From Saccharopolyspora_C sp040643635 (GTDB lineage Bacteria; Actinomycetota; Actinomycetes; Mycobacteriales; Pseudonocardiaceae), in NCBI RefSeq assembly GCF_040643635.1, contig NZ_JBEYUS010000022.1, forward strand, positions 1 to 64,000: a stretch of DNA of 64,000 bases, written 5' to 3'. The notes beneath the pieces are model-generated. The model was not told where the DNA came from, did no database searches, and worked only from the letters and a program-made list of their open reading frames with translations. Shown piece by piece: positions 25,615 to 34,092 of the stretch. Both the position numbers and the translations under genes were made by a program. Numbering within the stretch: position 1 is the first letter of the stretch; every line of letters begins with the position of its first letter.

Positions 25615-27264
25615 TCACCCGGGCTGCGGCGGATCCGGTATCGGCTCGCCGCACTCCGCGCCGCGGCAGCCCTGCAGCGCGTCGAGGTGCCGGTCGAGGA
25701 ACTCCCGCACCTGCGCGTAGCGGGCGTCGTCGTGCTTCGACGCCAGCTCGTACGGGTCCACGTGCAGGTCGTAGAGCTCGCGGTCGCCGCTGACGTACCG
25801 GACGTACAGGTAGCGTTCGGTGCGGATCGCCTCGTACGCGGCGTCGAGGACCTGGCTGTGGTCGTCCCGCGGTGCCGCCGGCGCGGGCGGCGAGGCGGAA
25901 CCGTCCTGGTCCAGGTCACCGGCCCAGGCCGCCCGGCCCGAGGCCACGTCCAGCGCGGACGCCCCGTCGGACGCCGCGCCCGGCCGCACCGGCTCGGGCA
26001 GCGCGCCCTCCGCCGCCTCGTGCAGCAGCGGCCTTCCGGTGCGCAGCAACGGGTTCTGGGCGAACGGCAGCAGTGAACGCCCGTCCAGCGGGATCGTCGG
26101 TTCCGCCCCGCCGATGTCGGTGACGGTGGCCGTGAGGTCGGTGTTCGTGCTCAGCTCCGGGACGTGCGCGCCGCCCGCGATGCCCGGCCCGCGCAGCAGC
26201 AGCGGCACGTGCGCCGCCGCCTCGTGCGGCAGGAACTTGCCGGTCGGCACCCGGTGCTGGCCGAAGAAGAAACCGTTGTCCGACACGAACATCAGGTACG
26301 TGTCGTCGAGGTGCCCGTTGGCGCGCAGCGCGTCCACGATCCGCTGCACCGCCTCGTCCACGGCCAGCAGCGACTCCAGCCGCAGCCGGTAGCTGGCGTC
26401 GATCTCGGTGCGGGTGCCCGCCGAGATCCCCGGGTAGTCGCGGAGGAACTCCGGCTTGTCCGCCACGTCCTGCTCGCCGAAGGAGGCGTCGTAGGGCAAC
26501 CGCTCCGCGGCGAACTCGCCCTGGTGGCGCAGCGCGGGACGCGGACCGCGGCCCACCCGGAAGAAGTCACCGTTGGTCGGGGCGCCGTGCACGTTCTCCC
26601 CGTGCGGAGCCAGGAACGCCAGGCTCAAGAAGAACGGGTTCCCCGCCGCCGACTGCCGGTCGATGAAATCGATCGCCTTGTCCCGGTACACGTCGGTCTG
26701 GTACATCGCCGGGTCCTGCACCCACGGGTCGCCGTAGGTGCGCAGCACGCCGTTCTCGTTCAACCGGTAGCCGTACATGTCGTAGGTAGTCGGGTCGATC
26801 GAACCGCGCCACTCGTCCCAGCCGGGCGGCACGTGCGTCTCGTCCGACTTGCCGTAGCCGTTCGGGTACTTGCCGATGTGCGAGGTCGTGTAACCGGCCG
26901 CCCGCATCCACACCGGCAGCGTGTTCGCCTCGTCCAGCGCGTCGTACCCGCCGAGCGGCGGCGCGTTGTGCCGCACCCCGTTGTTGTGCGCCAACTGTCC
27001 ACTGAGGTACGTCGAGCGGGACGGGCAGCACAGCGGGAACGACGCGTAGTACCGGTCGAACGTGGCCCCGCCGAGCCCCAGCAGCCGCTGCACGTTCGGC
27101 ATGAACCGCATGCTGTCCAGCCACTGGTCGTCGGTCATCACCACGACCACGTTCGGCTTGCCGCCCGGAGCCGCCGTGCGCACCGGGGACGCGCAGCCCG
27201 CCAGCAGCACGCCGAGGACCAGCAGAGCGGACAGGGCGCGCGGAGTTCCGGCGGAACGGGCCAT
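25615..27264 (-). CDS. Exported sulfatase lipoprotein
   Basis: 549 aa from ATG 27264. Lipoprotein signal peptide ending in the lipobox LLAGC. Sulfatase (alkaline-phosphatase superfamily) motifs: metal-binding NVVVVMTDDQWLDS, then the activation site LCCPSRSTYLSG with Cys as formylglycine precursor, LSLAFLAPHGEN and FVSDNGFFFGQH. It should hydrolyse sulfate esters outside the membrane after formylglycine activation. No sulfatase-modifying gene is in view. N-acetylglucosamine-6-sulfatase or arylsulfatase are the closest ideas; substrate unknown. Confidence 0.9.
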   Translation of the reverse strand: MARSAGTPRALSALLVLGVLLAGCASPVRTAAPGGKPNVVVVMTDDQWLDSMRFMPNVQRLLGLGGATFDRYYASFPLCCPSRSTYLSGQLAHNNGVRHNAPPLGGYDALDEANTLPVWMRAAGYTTSHIGKYPNGYGKSDETHVPPGWDEWRGSIDPTTYDMYGYRLNENGVLRTYGDPWVQDPAMYQTDVYRDKAIDFIDRQSAAGNPFFLSLAFLAPHGENVHGAPTNGDFFRVGRGPRPALRHQGEFAAERLPYDASFGEQDVADKPEFLRDYPGISAGTRTEIDASYRLRLESLLAVDEAVQRIVDALRANGHLDDTYLMFVSDNGFFFGQHRVPTGKFLPHEAAAHVPLLLRGPGIAGGAHVPELSTNTDLTATVTDIGGAEPTIPLDGRSLLPFAQNPLLRTGRPLLHEAAEGALPEPVRPGAASDGASALDVASGRAAWAGDLDQDGSASPPAPAAPRDDHSQVLDAAYEAIRTERYLYVRYVSGDRELYDLHVDPYELASKHDDARYAQVREFLDRHLDALQGCRGAECGEPIPDPPQPG

Positions 27265-27430
27265 GACCTCGATTTCCGCGCCGCACCGGGGAAAAGTCAA
27301 GGAGCCCGGCGCGGTGGAACACGTTCAGCCGCGTCCCATCGGGTCATCTTCGAGCGCGTGAATCGATCAGGCGGGAACCCGGCCTCCAGCTCGCCGGGCC
27401 CGCCGCCGACGGGATCAGTAGCCGACGGGA

Positions 27431-27823
27431 TCAGTAGCCGTCGCCGCCGAAGAAGGTCTCCTCCAGCTGGTCCGCGGTGTCCGCCACCAGCTGCAGCGGG
27501 TCGAGGAACTCGTTGATGTCGAGGTTCAGCAGCGGCAGCGAGTGGCGCAGCACCACGTGTTCGCCCATGATCACCGCGCCGCAGACGACGGAGGTCTCGC
27601 CGATCTCCTTCAGCACCAGGCGCAGGTCCACGTCCGAGACGAGGCCGCACACCGAGGCGATCTGGACCCATTCCTCCCGCTGGTCCAGCACCTCCCGGCA
27701 CACGATGATCACCTGGCTGCGGTCGTCCTCGTACTCGATGAGGATGCGGATCTCGTCGCCGGTGTCCTCGATGACGCGGTAATCGGACCGGACGAATGCG
27801 GCGATGTCGTCCCACGTGGCCAA
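27431..27823 (-). CDS. YbjN-like small protein (130 aa)
   Basis: ATG 27823. The sequence MATWDDIAAFVRSDYRVIED, ILIEYEDDRSQVIIVCREVL and EEWVQIASVCGL fits the YbjN/CesT-like alpha-beta fold used by many actinobacterial small proteins, with a C-terminal PLLNLDINEFLDPLQLVADTADQLEE helix (positions about 95-122). Acidic, cytoplasmic, no catalytic motif. These proteins may act as chaperones or regulators, but the role is not established. Confidence 0.75.
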   Translation of the reverse strand: MATWDDIAAFVRSDYRVIEDTGDEIRILIEYEDDRSQVIIVCREVLDQREEWVQIASVCGLVSDVDLRLVLKEIGETSVVCGAVIMGEHVVLRHSLPLLNLDINEFLDPLQLVADTADQLEETFFGGDGY

Positions 27824-27992
27824 GGTGCCCCCAAGGTCGTCGAGCGTGCCGCCGCGAGACTAGTGCACTCGATCATGCCGCGGGAACAGCTCGACAGCGT
27901 GATCCGATTGCCCCGATCGCACGCCACCGCCCCGAATCCGGCGACACCCCGTGCCTCCCGGCGGCAACGGTGTGACCCCCTCGGTTCTCCGA

Positions 27993-28302
27993 GTGAACGG
28001 ACCGTTCGTCCGATCCCGCTGGGCGAACGGTCCGTTCACCCGGCTCGGCCCGCGGCCGCCGCACGGCTCGAACCGCGCCGCTCTCCTCGGGTGAACGGAC
28101 CGTCGGTCCGATCCTGTTGGGCGAACGGTCCGTTCACTCCGACCTGTCCGCAGCCGTGCCGTCGCCGAGTGAACGGACCGTCCGTCCGATCCCGTTGCAC
28201 GAACGGTCCGTTCACCCCAGCCGGACCACGGCCGACGCGGCTCCCCCGGCACCGAGTGAACGGACCGTCCGTCCGATCCCGCTGGACGAACGGTCCGTTC
28301 AC
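27993..28302. repeat. Array of four 47-nt palindromes upstream of the YbjN-like gene
   Basis: Units at 27993-28039, 28091-28137, 28169-28215 and 28256-28302, separated by 51, 31 and 40 bp. The centres are GATCCCGCT, GATCCTGTT, GATCCCGTT and GATCCCGCT, so this array keeps one centre family. The outer arm GTGAACGGACCG is unchanged in all four; inner arm bases vary. The array ends 11 bp before the stop of the acylase gene (28314), so it lies at the 3' end of that gene and upstream of the other. Confidence 0.93.
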
Positions 28303-28313
28303 TCCGGTTCGGG

Positions 28314-31244
28314 TCAGCGGTGGGTGGGGAACTCCACCACCTGCTGGTAGGTCGGCCGGTTCTGCCAGCTGATCGGGTCGTGCGCGATGCCGCCGATCTT
28401 GTTGTGCACGATGGCGTCGGCGCACCACTGGTCGCCGGGTTCGCAGTCGGCGTCGCCGGGATAGGTCTCCTCGGCGGGCGTGTCGGCGGCGGCGCGGAGG
28501 CTGTCCTGCAGGGCCTGCCTGCAGGCGTCGAGGCTGCCGTCGCCGCACAGCGAGTTCCCGGGCGCGGCGGGTCCGGCACCGAATCCGCCGGGCACGTCGT
28601 CGCCGAGCGCGCCGCGCAGGTTCTTCGACACCTGCCCGTACCAGCCGTTGAGGAACGCGGAGCCCTGGTGCGGTTGCCCGACGTGCAGCCCGGGTTCCCC
28701 GTTCTGCCAGCCGGAGGGCGATTCGTTGATGTGCTCGGCCCCGGTCAGCGCCTGGTAGGCATCGGCGCCGACGGCGGGTTCGAAGATGCCGCGGGTGAGC
28801 AGCGGCCACCAGGCGTCGAGGAGTTCGATGGCGTCGGCGTGCGCGTACTCCTCGCTGCCGGGTTCGGTTTCGGTGCGGAGTCCGCCGTCGGCGAGCCAGG
28901 CACGCAACGAGTCGACCTTCCCGGCGAGCTCGGGGTCGGCGGGCCCGCTGTCGAGGACGCGCAGCAGGTCGGGCAGCACGCGTTCGGCGCGCAGGTCGAC
29001 GAGGGCGGCTTCGGACATGGCGCGGGTGAGCTCGGCCCGGTCGACGCCGCCTTGCGCGACGAGTCCGCGGACGCGGGAGTCGAGCAGGTCGCCGCGCTGC
29101 ACGGCGCCCTTGTTGAGCCCCGCGCCGCTGGTGCCGGGGGCCTGCTTGTTGTTCCAGCTGACGTAGTAGTCCTGGTCGACGGACTGCGGGTGCTGCTCGG
29201 ACGGCAGGTAGCGGGCGGTGTTGCCGTCGGGGTTCCAGTCCTGCCAGTCGTTGCCGGGGTCGGCGAGGATCGGCATGGCGGGGTCGACGTGCGCCGGCCG
29301 CGCCGGGTTGGCCCCGGAGTTGAAGTAGGCGGTGTGCTCGGCGTCGGCGTAGAACCAGTTGAAGGTGTAGTTCACGTCGGTAGCGGCCTGCTGGAACGCT
29401 TCGGGCGAGGTGATCTCGGCGGGGTCGTTGAACCGCTGGAACCCGATGATCGAGTCGACCTCGTGCTGGAAGGTGGAGCGCAGCGAGGCGTAGGCGACGG
29501 GCTTGCCGTCGATGGTCGCGCGGTGCGTGATCGGCCCGTACGCGGTGCGGAAGGACACCAGCCGGTAGGACCCGGCGGGGGTGTCGTCGCCGAGGTTCGG
29601 TTCCCAGGAGTCGTGCCGTTCGACCTGCTGCATCGGCACGCAGTCGCCGCGGAGCAGGTAGTGGTCGGCGTCCTTGGTGACGAGCCCGCCGTCCGGGGAG
29701 CAGAGTTCGACGGCGTAGGTGTCGATGATGTCCTGGGCGGCGGTGGTGGCGCTCCACGAGTAGTCCTGGCCGCGGCCGAGCAGCGTGTAGAAGCTGAGGC
29801 CGGCGAACGAGGCGCCCTTGGAGGAGATCCCGGGCCCTTGCAGCTCTTGCAGGGTGAGCAGCTGCGGCGCGAAGTACCCGGTCTGCGGCCCGTACACGGC
29901 GATGGGGTGGCCGCTGGCGGTGTGCTCGCCGGAGACGAGCAGCGCGTTGGACATGCCGCGGGGTTCGGCCATGTCCGCGGGCAGCACGCCGTCGTCGAAC
30001 ATGCCGCGCAGCGCGTCGACCTGCTCTTCGGGGGCCAGCGGCCGTGCGGGCGCGGCTTCGGGCGCGGTCTGCGGCCGGGGCGCGGCGGGTTCGGCGGGTT
30101 CGGCTGCGGAGCCGGTGGCGTCGAACACGAGCTGCTGCTCGGTGACCGAGCCGGGGTCGGGCATGGCCCGGCCCTGCGGGTCGTCGGGCGTGGCGGCGTA
30201 GGGGAATTCGTGCCCGTCGTGGACGGTGGAGATGGCTTCGGGGTCGTTCTCGGCGCGGAAGGTGCGCCACACCTGTTCGCCGCGCTCGGGACCGAAGCGC
30301 TCGTGCAGCGACATGCGGGCCACCGCCTGCTGGACCTCGTTGCCGCCGCCACCGCCGAACTGGGCGCCGACGACGGAGGCGAGCACGACGAGGTCGGTGA
30401 GCTGGAACGGTTCGATCTCGCCCGCGTTGGTGATGGCGTCGACGTGGCCGGTGGCGACGTACTCGCCGGGGAAGTAGCGGCCGTCGTGGGCTTCGCGCAG
30501 GTAGGTGTTGATGCCGTCCACGTAGGACTGCGCGTCGGCGAGGGCCTGCACGCCGCGCGGCCCCTTCTGCGCGGCTTGGTCGATCTGCCGCTGCAGCTCC
30601 TCCTCGGTGTAGGGGGAGGTGGCGAAGAAGTCCTGCTCGAGCTGGCGGTTGGCGGGGGCGCCGCCGGCGAACGAGCTGACCTCGCCGCGACCGGCGTGGC
30701 GCAGCACGTCCATCAGGAACAGCTTGTCCTCGGCGGTGGTGTACCCGGCGCCGAAGGTGGTGCCGGAGCGCGTGTCGCCGTAGATGTGCGGGACGCCCGC
30801 GGACTTGTCCCGCACGACCGTGACGTCGTCGCGCGGGTGGTAGGTGCGGTCCACGTCGTCGGGCCGCACGCCGAAGGAGTTGTCGTGGAAGAACTCGTCG
30901 ATGGTGCCGGTGGTGAGCTGCTGGTACCCGGTGGCCAGGTCGGCGTAGGGCGCGATCTGGTCGTCGGAGTGCTTCGGCTTGGTGCCGAACAGCAGGTGCC
31001 CGGCGAGTTCGGCGAGCGTGGCGTTGCCGTTCTGGCCGGGCGGCAGCACCTGGTGGCACTGGCCGCCGCAGTGGTCCGGGACCTCGGGCACCGCAGGTTC
31101 GGAGGCGGCGGCTTCGGGCGCGGCGGACCCGGGAGCAGCGGGCGCGGGAGCAGCGGGCGCGGCGGCCGCCGCCGGGGCGAGCGCGAGCGCGCCGAGGAGA
31201 GCGCCGACGCCGAGTGCGGCGGTGATGCGGTGCGGCCCGGCCAT
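28314..31244 (-). CDS. Secreted Ntn-hydrolase acylase (penicillin amidase family)
   Basis: 976 aa class from ATG 31244. A signal peptide (ALGVGALLGALALAPAAAAA) is followed by an Ala/Pro linker. Alpha-chain motifs include DVTVVRDKSAGVPHIYGDT and GYTTAEDKLFLMDVLRHAGRGE. The predicted nucleophile Ser is in EPRGMSNALLVSGEHTASG, where self-cleavage would create the beta chain; the family usually has GSNA and here it is MSNA. Aculeacin-type and acyl-homoserine-lactone acylases share this layout. It should deacylate an amide-linked lipid or antibiotic outside the cell. Substrate unknown. Confidence 0.88.
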   Translation of the reverse strand: MAGPHRITAALGVGALLGALALAPAAAAAPAAPAPAAPGSAAPEAAASEPAVPEVPDHCGGQCHQVLPPGQNGNATLAELAGHLLFGTKPKHSDDQIAPYADLATGYQQLTTGTIDEFFHDNSFGVRPDDVDRTYHPRDDVTVVRDKSAGVPHIYGDTRSGTTFGAGYTTAEDKLFLMDVLRHAGRGEVSSFAGGAPANRQLEQDFFATSPYTEEELQRQIDQAAQKGPRGVQALADAQSYVDGINTYLREAHDGRYFPGEYVATGHVDAITNAGEIEPFQLTDLVVLASVVGAQFGGGGGNEVQQAVARMSLHERFGPERGEQVWRTFRAENDPEAISTVHDGHEFPYAATPDDPQGRAMPDPGSVTEQQLVFDATGSAAEPAEPAAPRPQTAPEAAPARPLAPEEQVDALRGMFDDGVLPADMAEPRGMSNALLVSGEHTASGHPIAVYGPQTGYFAPQLLTLQELQGPGISSKGASFAGLSFYTLLGRGQDYSWSATTAAQDIIDTYAVELCSPDGGLVTKDADHYLLRGDCVPMQQVERHDSWEPNLGDDTPAGSYRLVSFRTAYGPITHRATIDGKPVAYASLRSTFQHEVDSIIGFQRFNDPAEITSPEAFQQAATDVNYTFNWFYADAEHTAYFNSGANPARPAHVDPAMPILADPGNDWQDWNPDGNTARYLPSEQHPQSVDQDYYVSWNNKQAPGTSGAGLNKGAVQRGDLLDSRVRGLVAQGGVDRAELTRAMSEAALVDLRAERVLPDLLRVLDSGPADPELAGKVDSLRAWLADGGLRTETEPGSEEYAHADAIELLDAWWPLLTRGIFEPAVGADAYQALTGAEHINESPSGWQNGEPGLHVGQPHQGSAFLNGWYGQVSKNLRGALGDDVPGGFGAGPAAPGNSLCGDGSLDACRQALQDSLRAAADTPAEETYPGDADCEPGDQWCADAIVHNKIGGIAHDPISWQNRPTYQQVVEFPTHR

Positions 31245-31283
31245 CTGCGAGTCCTCTCGTCGGGTTCGGGCCGGACGCTAATC

Positions 31284-31316
31284 GAACATCAAGAGAAATG
31301 AAATCAATTCATGTTC
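31284..31316. promoter_or_regulatory. AT-rich inverted repeat upstream of the acylase
   Basis: GAACAT (31284-31289) and ATGTTC (31311-31316) flank an unusually AT-rich 21-nt stretch (AAGAGAAATGAAATCAA region), 40 bp upstream of the acylase start. This is a candidate operator or promoter element; the low GC stands out locally. Confidence 0.4.
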
Positions 31317-31408
31317 TGCGTGGATTCAGATTGGGCCATCCGAGTGATCAGGTGGACCTGAATGCTCACGCACGTGACAACCGGCGCTGCGCACCTCGGC
31401 GCAGCGGC

Positions 31409-32494
31409 TCATCCGGCATCCGGGTGCCGCGCCACGTCCGCGGCCGCCCGCTCCGCCGCGGACGTCCCCGCTCCCGGCACCGCCCGATCCGGCATCGCCC
31501 CGCCCAGCTCCGCCTCGCCCGACGCCGCCCGATCCGACGCCACCCGATCCAGCGCCGCCCGATCCGACGCCGCCCGACCCAGCGCCGCCCGATCCGGACC
31601 GGACCGCTCGATCCCGGAACGCCCCGGCACCCCGCCCGGCGCGGCCCCCGCGATCCCGCCGCCGCGGAGCCGCCGTTCCCGGAGCCGCCGTTCCCGGCGC
31701 AGCGCCAGCACTTCCCGCACCACCACCGCCACCGCGTGCGGCAGCAGATCCGCACCGCGCCGCACCAGCCACGGCACTCCCCGGAACACCAGCCACGCCG
31801 CGTGGTGCCAGGCCGTGACCCGGACGCCCCCGGCGCAGCGCAACGGCACCGGCTCCACCAGCAGACCGGCTGCCACCAGCCGCTCCCCCATCGCCCGCGC
31901 CAGCAACCGGTGCCCGAGCTCGGAGGGGTGCAGCCGGTCCACCGACCACGCGTCCGGCTCGTAGGCGCCGGGCAGCACGTCCAGGTCCACGCAGCGCGCC
32001 CCGTGCCGGGACAGCACCTCGTCGAGCACCGCGTTGACCTGCTCGATCCGCTTGCGCAGCGCGCGGTGCAGCGGCGCGGGCAACCGGAACACCCGCCCGT
32101 GGTCGTGGTAGCGCGCGGCCACCACCACCGCCCCGGCGCGGGTCAGCTCGCCCACCACCGCGTCCAGCCGCAGCAGCAGCAGGGCCGGGTCGAAATCGGA
32201 GCGCAGCGTGTCGTTCATGCCGACCACCAGCACCACCGCGTCGGGCCGCAGCCGCAGCGCGCCCGGCAGCTGCACCTCGTGCACGTCGCGCACCCGCGCG
32301 CCCGAGGCCGCCAGGTTCGCGTACCGGATGCGGCCCGGCCCGCCGCAGGCGTCCGCGAGCAGCCGGGCGAACCCGCGCCTGCCGCCGCCCGGTGTCCGGT
32401 CGCCCATGCCGACGGTCGTCGAATCGCCCAGCGCGACCAGGGTGCGCACCGGTCGTCCTGCGGTTCTCGGCTCGCTCACGCGCAACACCTTCAC
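31409..32494 (-). CDS. SGNH/GDSL-family hydrolase with repetitive C-terminus
   Basis: 361 aa from GTG 32494 (a GTG at 32479 is possible). SGNH blocks: TLVALGDSTTVGMGDR with the catalytic Ser, LAASGARVRDV, VVLVVGMNDTLRSDFD (block III with Asn) and SVDRLHPSELGHRLLA (catalytic Asp/His). It should be an esterase or lipase. Residues about 275-361 form a low-complexity tail of five-residue AASDR/ALDRV-like repeats encoded by 15-nt tandem units. No signal peptide. Confidence 0.88.
   Translation of the reverse strand: MKVLRVSEPRTAGRPVRTLVALGDSTTVGMGDRTPGGGRRGFARLLADACGGPGRIRYANLAASGARVRDVHEVQLPGALRLRPDAVVLVVGMNDTLRSDFDPALLLLRLDAVVGELTRAGAVVVAARYHDHGRVFRLPAPLHRALRKRIEQVNAVLDEVLSRHGARCVDLDVLPGAYEPDAWSVDRLHPSELGHRLLARAMGERLVAAGLLVEPVPLRCAGGVRVTAWHHAAWLVFRGVPWLVRRGADLLPHAVAVVVREVLALRRERRLRERRLRGGGIAGAAPGGVPGRSGIERSGPDRAALGRAASDRAALDRVASDRAASGEAELGGAMPDRAVPGAGTSAAERAAADVARHPDAG
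31528..31597. repeat. 15-nt tandem repeat inside the SGNH hydrolase gene
   Basis: Four full units of type CCCGATCCGACGCCG/CCCGATCCAGCGCCG plus a partial fifth. Two unit variants alternate, giving a 30-nt higher-order period. On the coding (-) strand it produces AASDR-like five-residue repeats, and length can change without a frameshift. Confidence 0.75.
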
Positions 32495-32563
32495 CGGCGC
32501 GGGCTCACCTGCGGTGAGAACCCGGTGGCCGGGCGGAGACGTCTCGGCGAACTGTCGGGCCGG

Positions 32564-33625
32564 TCAGGCCCGGGTGGACTTCTCCGCGCGCCACTCGTCG
32601 TGCCTGCTGGTCAGCGCCGACCACAACCGGTTCAGCGGATGCCCCGCGTCGTGCTGCTCCAGCTCGCCCGCCCGCGCGAACGCGCCGACCAGCACCTCCA
32701 GCTCCGGTTCCAGGTCGCCGAGCACGTCGAGGGTCCGCAGCCCGCGCCCGTCCGGCAGCCTGCCGTCCATCGCCGCCTCCGCGACGCCGCGGGTGACCAG
32801 CATGCAGCCGTGCAGCAGCCCGGAGCTGAGCAGTTCGAACCCGTAGCGCACGTCGTCGACTTCGGCGGCCACGTTCAGCGCCCCCCGGTAGTCGGCGCCG
32901 TACCAGCCGCGCAGGAACTCGGTGACGAGCCCGCTGCCCGCGACGATCAGCGGCAGCCGCGGCAGCGCGGCGGCGCGGACCGCGGGACCGGCGACCAGCC
33001 TCCGGTCCAGGTTGGTGACGAGGGTGAGCCCGCTGCGCCGCCACTCCAGCACGTCGAGCCCTTCCGGGTCCGCCCCGACGTGGGTGAGGGTGCTGCCGCA
33101 GACCAGGTCGACCTCGTTGGCGCGCAACGCTTCCAGCAGGTTGCGGGTGCGCAGGTGCACCACCTTGAGGTCGATGCCGTCATCGCGGAACCCGGCGGCG
33201 ACCCGCTCCACCGCGGGTGTGAGGAAGCCGAGGGTGAACCGGGTGGTGCCGACCCGCAGCGATCCGCCGACGCGGCGCCGGGAGTCGGTGACCACGTCCA
33301 GCCAGTCGTCGAGGGTGTCCCGCGCGCGCTCGACCAGCGCCTCACCGGTGCCGGTGAACAGCGCGCTCTTCCCCCTGCCCTGCTTGAGGACCAGCGGTTC
33401 GCCGCACAGTTCGCGGAAGTTCCGGTTCAGGGTGTCCAGTTGCTTCTGCACGCTGGACTGCTCGCGGCCGAGCAGCCGGGCCGCGGCCAGCGCGGTGCCC
33501 GCCTCGTGCACCACCACCAGGGTGCGCAGCTGGTCCAGGGTCGTGTCCAGGAGTGCCTGCGGGGCGTGCACCCGCCGGTGTTCGGCGTCGGCGGCTGCGA
33601 TCTCGGAGGTTCCGGTTGACGGCAT
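32564..33625 (-). CDS. LysR-family transcriptional regulator
   Basis: 353 aa from ATG 33625 with GGAAGGA upstream. The N-terminal LysR helix-turn-helix reads LLDTTLDQLRTLVVVHEAGT, ALAAARLLGREQSSVQKQLDTLNRNF, a little diverged from the usual form. The C-terminal LysR substrate domain follows (SLRVGTTRFTLGFLTPAVERVAAGF, LPLIVAGSGLVTEFL). An extended N-terminus of about 25 residues precedes it. It is divergent from a DUF5753 regulator across a 467-bp gap. The target is unknown. Confidence 0.85.
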   Translation of the reverse strand: MPSTGTSEIAAADAEHRRVHAPQALLDTTLDQLRTLVVVHEAGTALAAARLLGREQSSVQKQLDTLNRNFRELCGEPLVLKQGRGKSALFTGTGEALVERARDTLDDWLDVVTDSRRRVGGSLRVGTTRFTLGFLTPAVERVAAGFRDDGIDLKVVHLRTRNLLEALRANEVDLVCGSTLTHVGADPEGLDVLEWRRSGLTLVTNLDRRLVAGPAVRAAALPRLPLIVAGSGLVTEFLRGWYGADYRGALNVAAEVDDVRYGFELLSSGLLHGCMLVTRGVAEAAMDGRLPDGRGLRTLDVLGDLEPELEVLVGAFARAGELEQHDAGHPLNRLWSALTSRHDEWRAEKSTRA

Positions 33626-34092
33626 GTGTCCTTCCACATGTGCGGTGCCGCCCGCTCTGCGGAGCGTGCGTGCTGCGACCGTTGCGCGCGGCGGCTGACG
33701 GCCCTCCCCGGGCCGAGTCTATCCCCGCGAACTGATCTCGAGGGCACTCCACATGTTCCGGCGAATTGTCGGCCGTTCCAGTGGAAGCGGTGGTGGCGGT
33801 CGTGCCAACCTGATCTCAGCGGCACCGCGGGGGAGGCGCCGCACGGCATCCGGGGGGTCGGATGGCCTGGGGGTGGCGGGGGCCCGGTTTCCGGGTCCCC
33901 GCGACATCACCGCGCGTGGTCGGCCGGGAGGTCCGGTGCCGGAGCGGGGCTGCGCTGGTGGATCGCGGCCCGGAAGTTCTCGGCGGAGGCGCATCTTCGA
34001 GGTGGAATCGGGAATCTGCGGCGGTTCGGGCAGTTCACCAGTACCTGATCGAGCGACGGTTTTTTCCGCGCTGGCACCATATTCTGACGATC
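33626..34092. other. 467-bp divergent regulatory gap, no gene
   Basis: No credible CDS. Two similar sequences, TTCCACATGTGC (about 33632) and CTCCACATGTTCC (33747), occur 115 bp apart with CCACATGT in common; they are candidate LysR sites. The right end is AT-rich (GGTTTTTTCCGC, CATATTCTGACG) and includes TATTCT just before the ATG at 34093, a probable -10 element. Confidence 0.5.

Noticed and set aside
28036..31059. Proteins containing repeated NGPF motifs read through the palindromes on both strands
   Set aside because: The palindrome spells NGPF-like residues on both strands by its symmetry. Frames continue only because the DNA is GC-rich and stop-poor, and they overlap real genes in antisense.
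28320..31301. Antisense frame of about 990 codons opposite the acylase
   Set aside because: Glycine/valine-rich translation with no domain; the acylase on the - strand has signal peptide and family motifs.
31362..31964. 200-codon Ser/Arg/Ala-rich frame on the + strand opposite the SGNH hydrolase tail
   Set aside because: It is produced by the tandem repeats and GC skew of the - strand gene; no start signal or domain.
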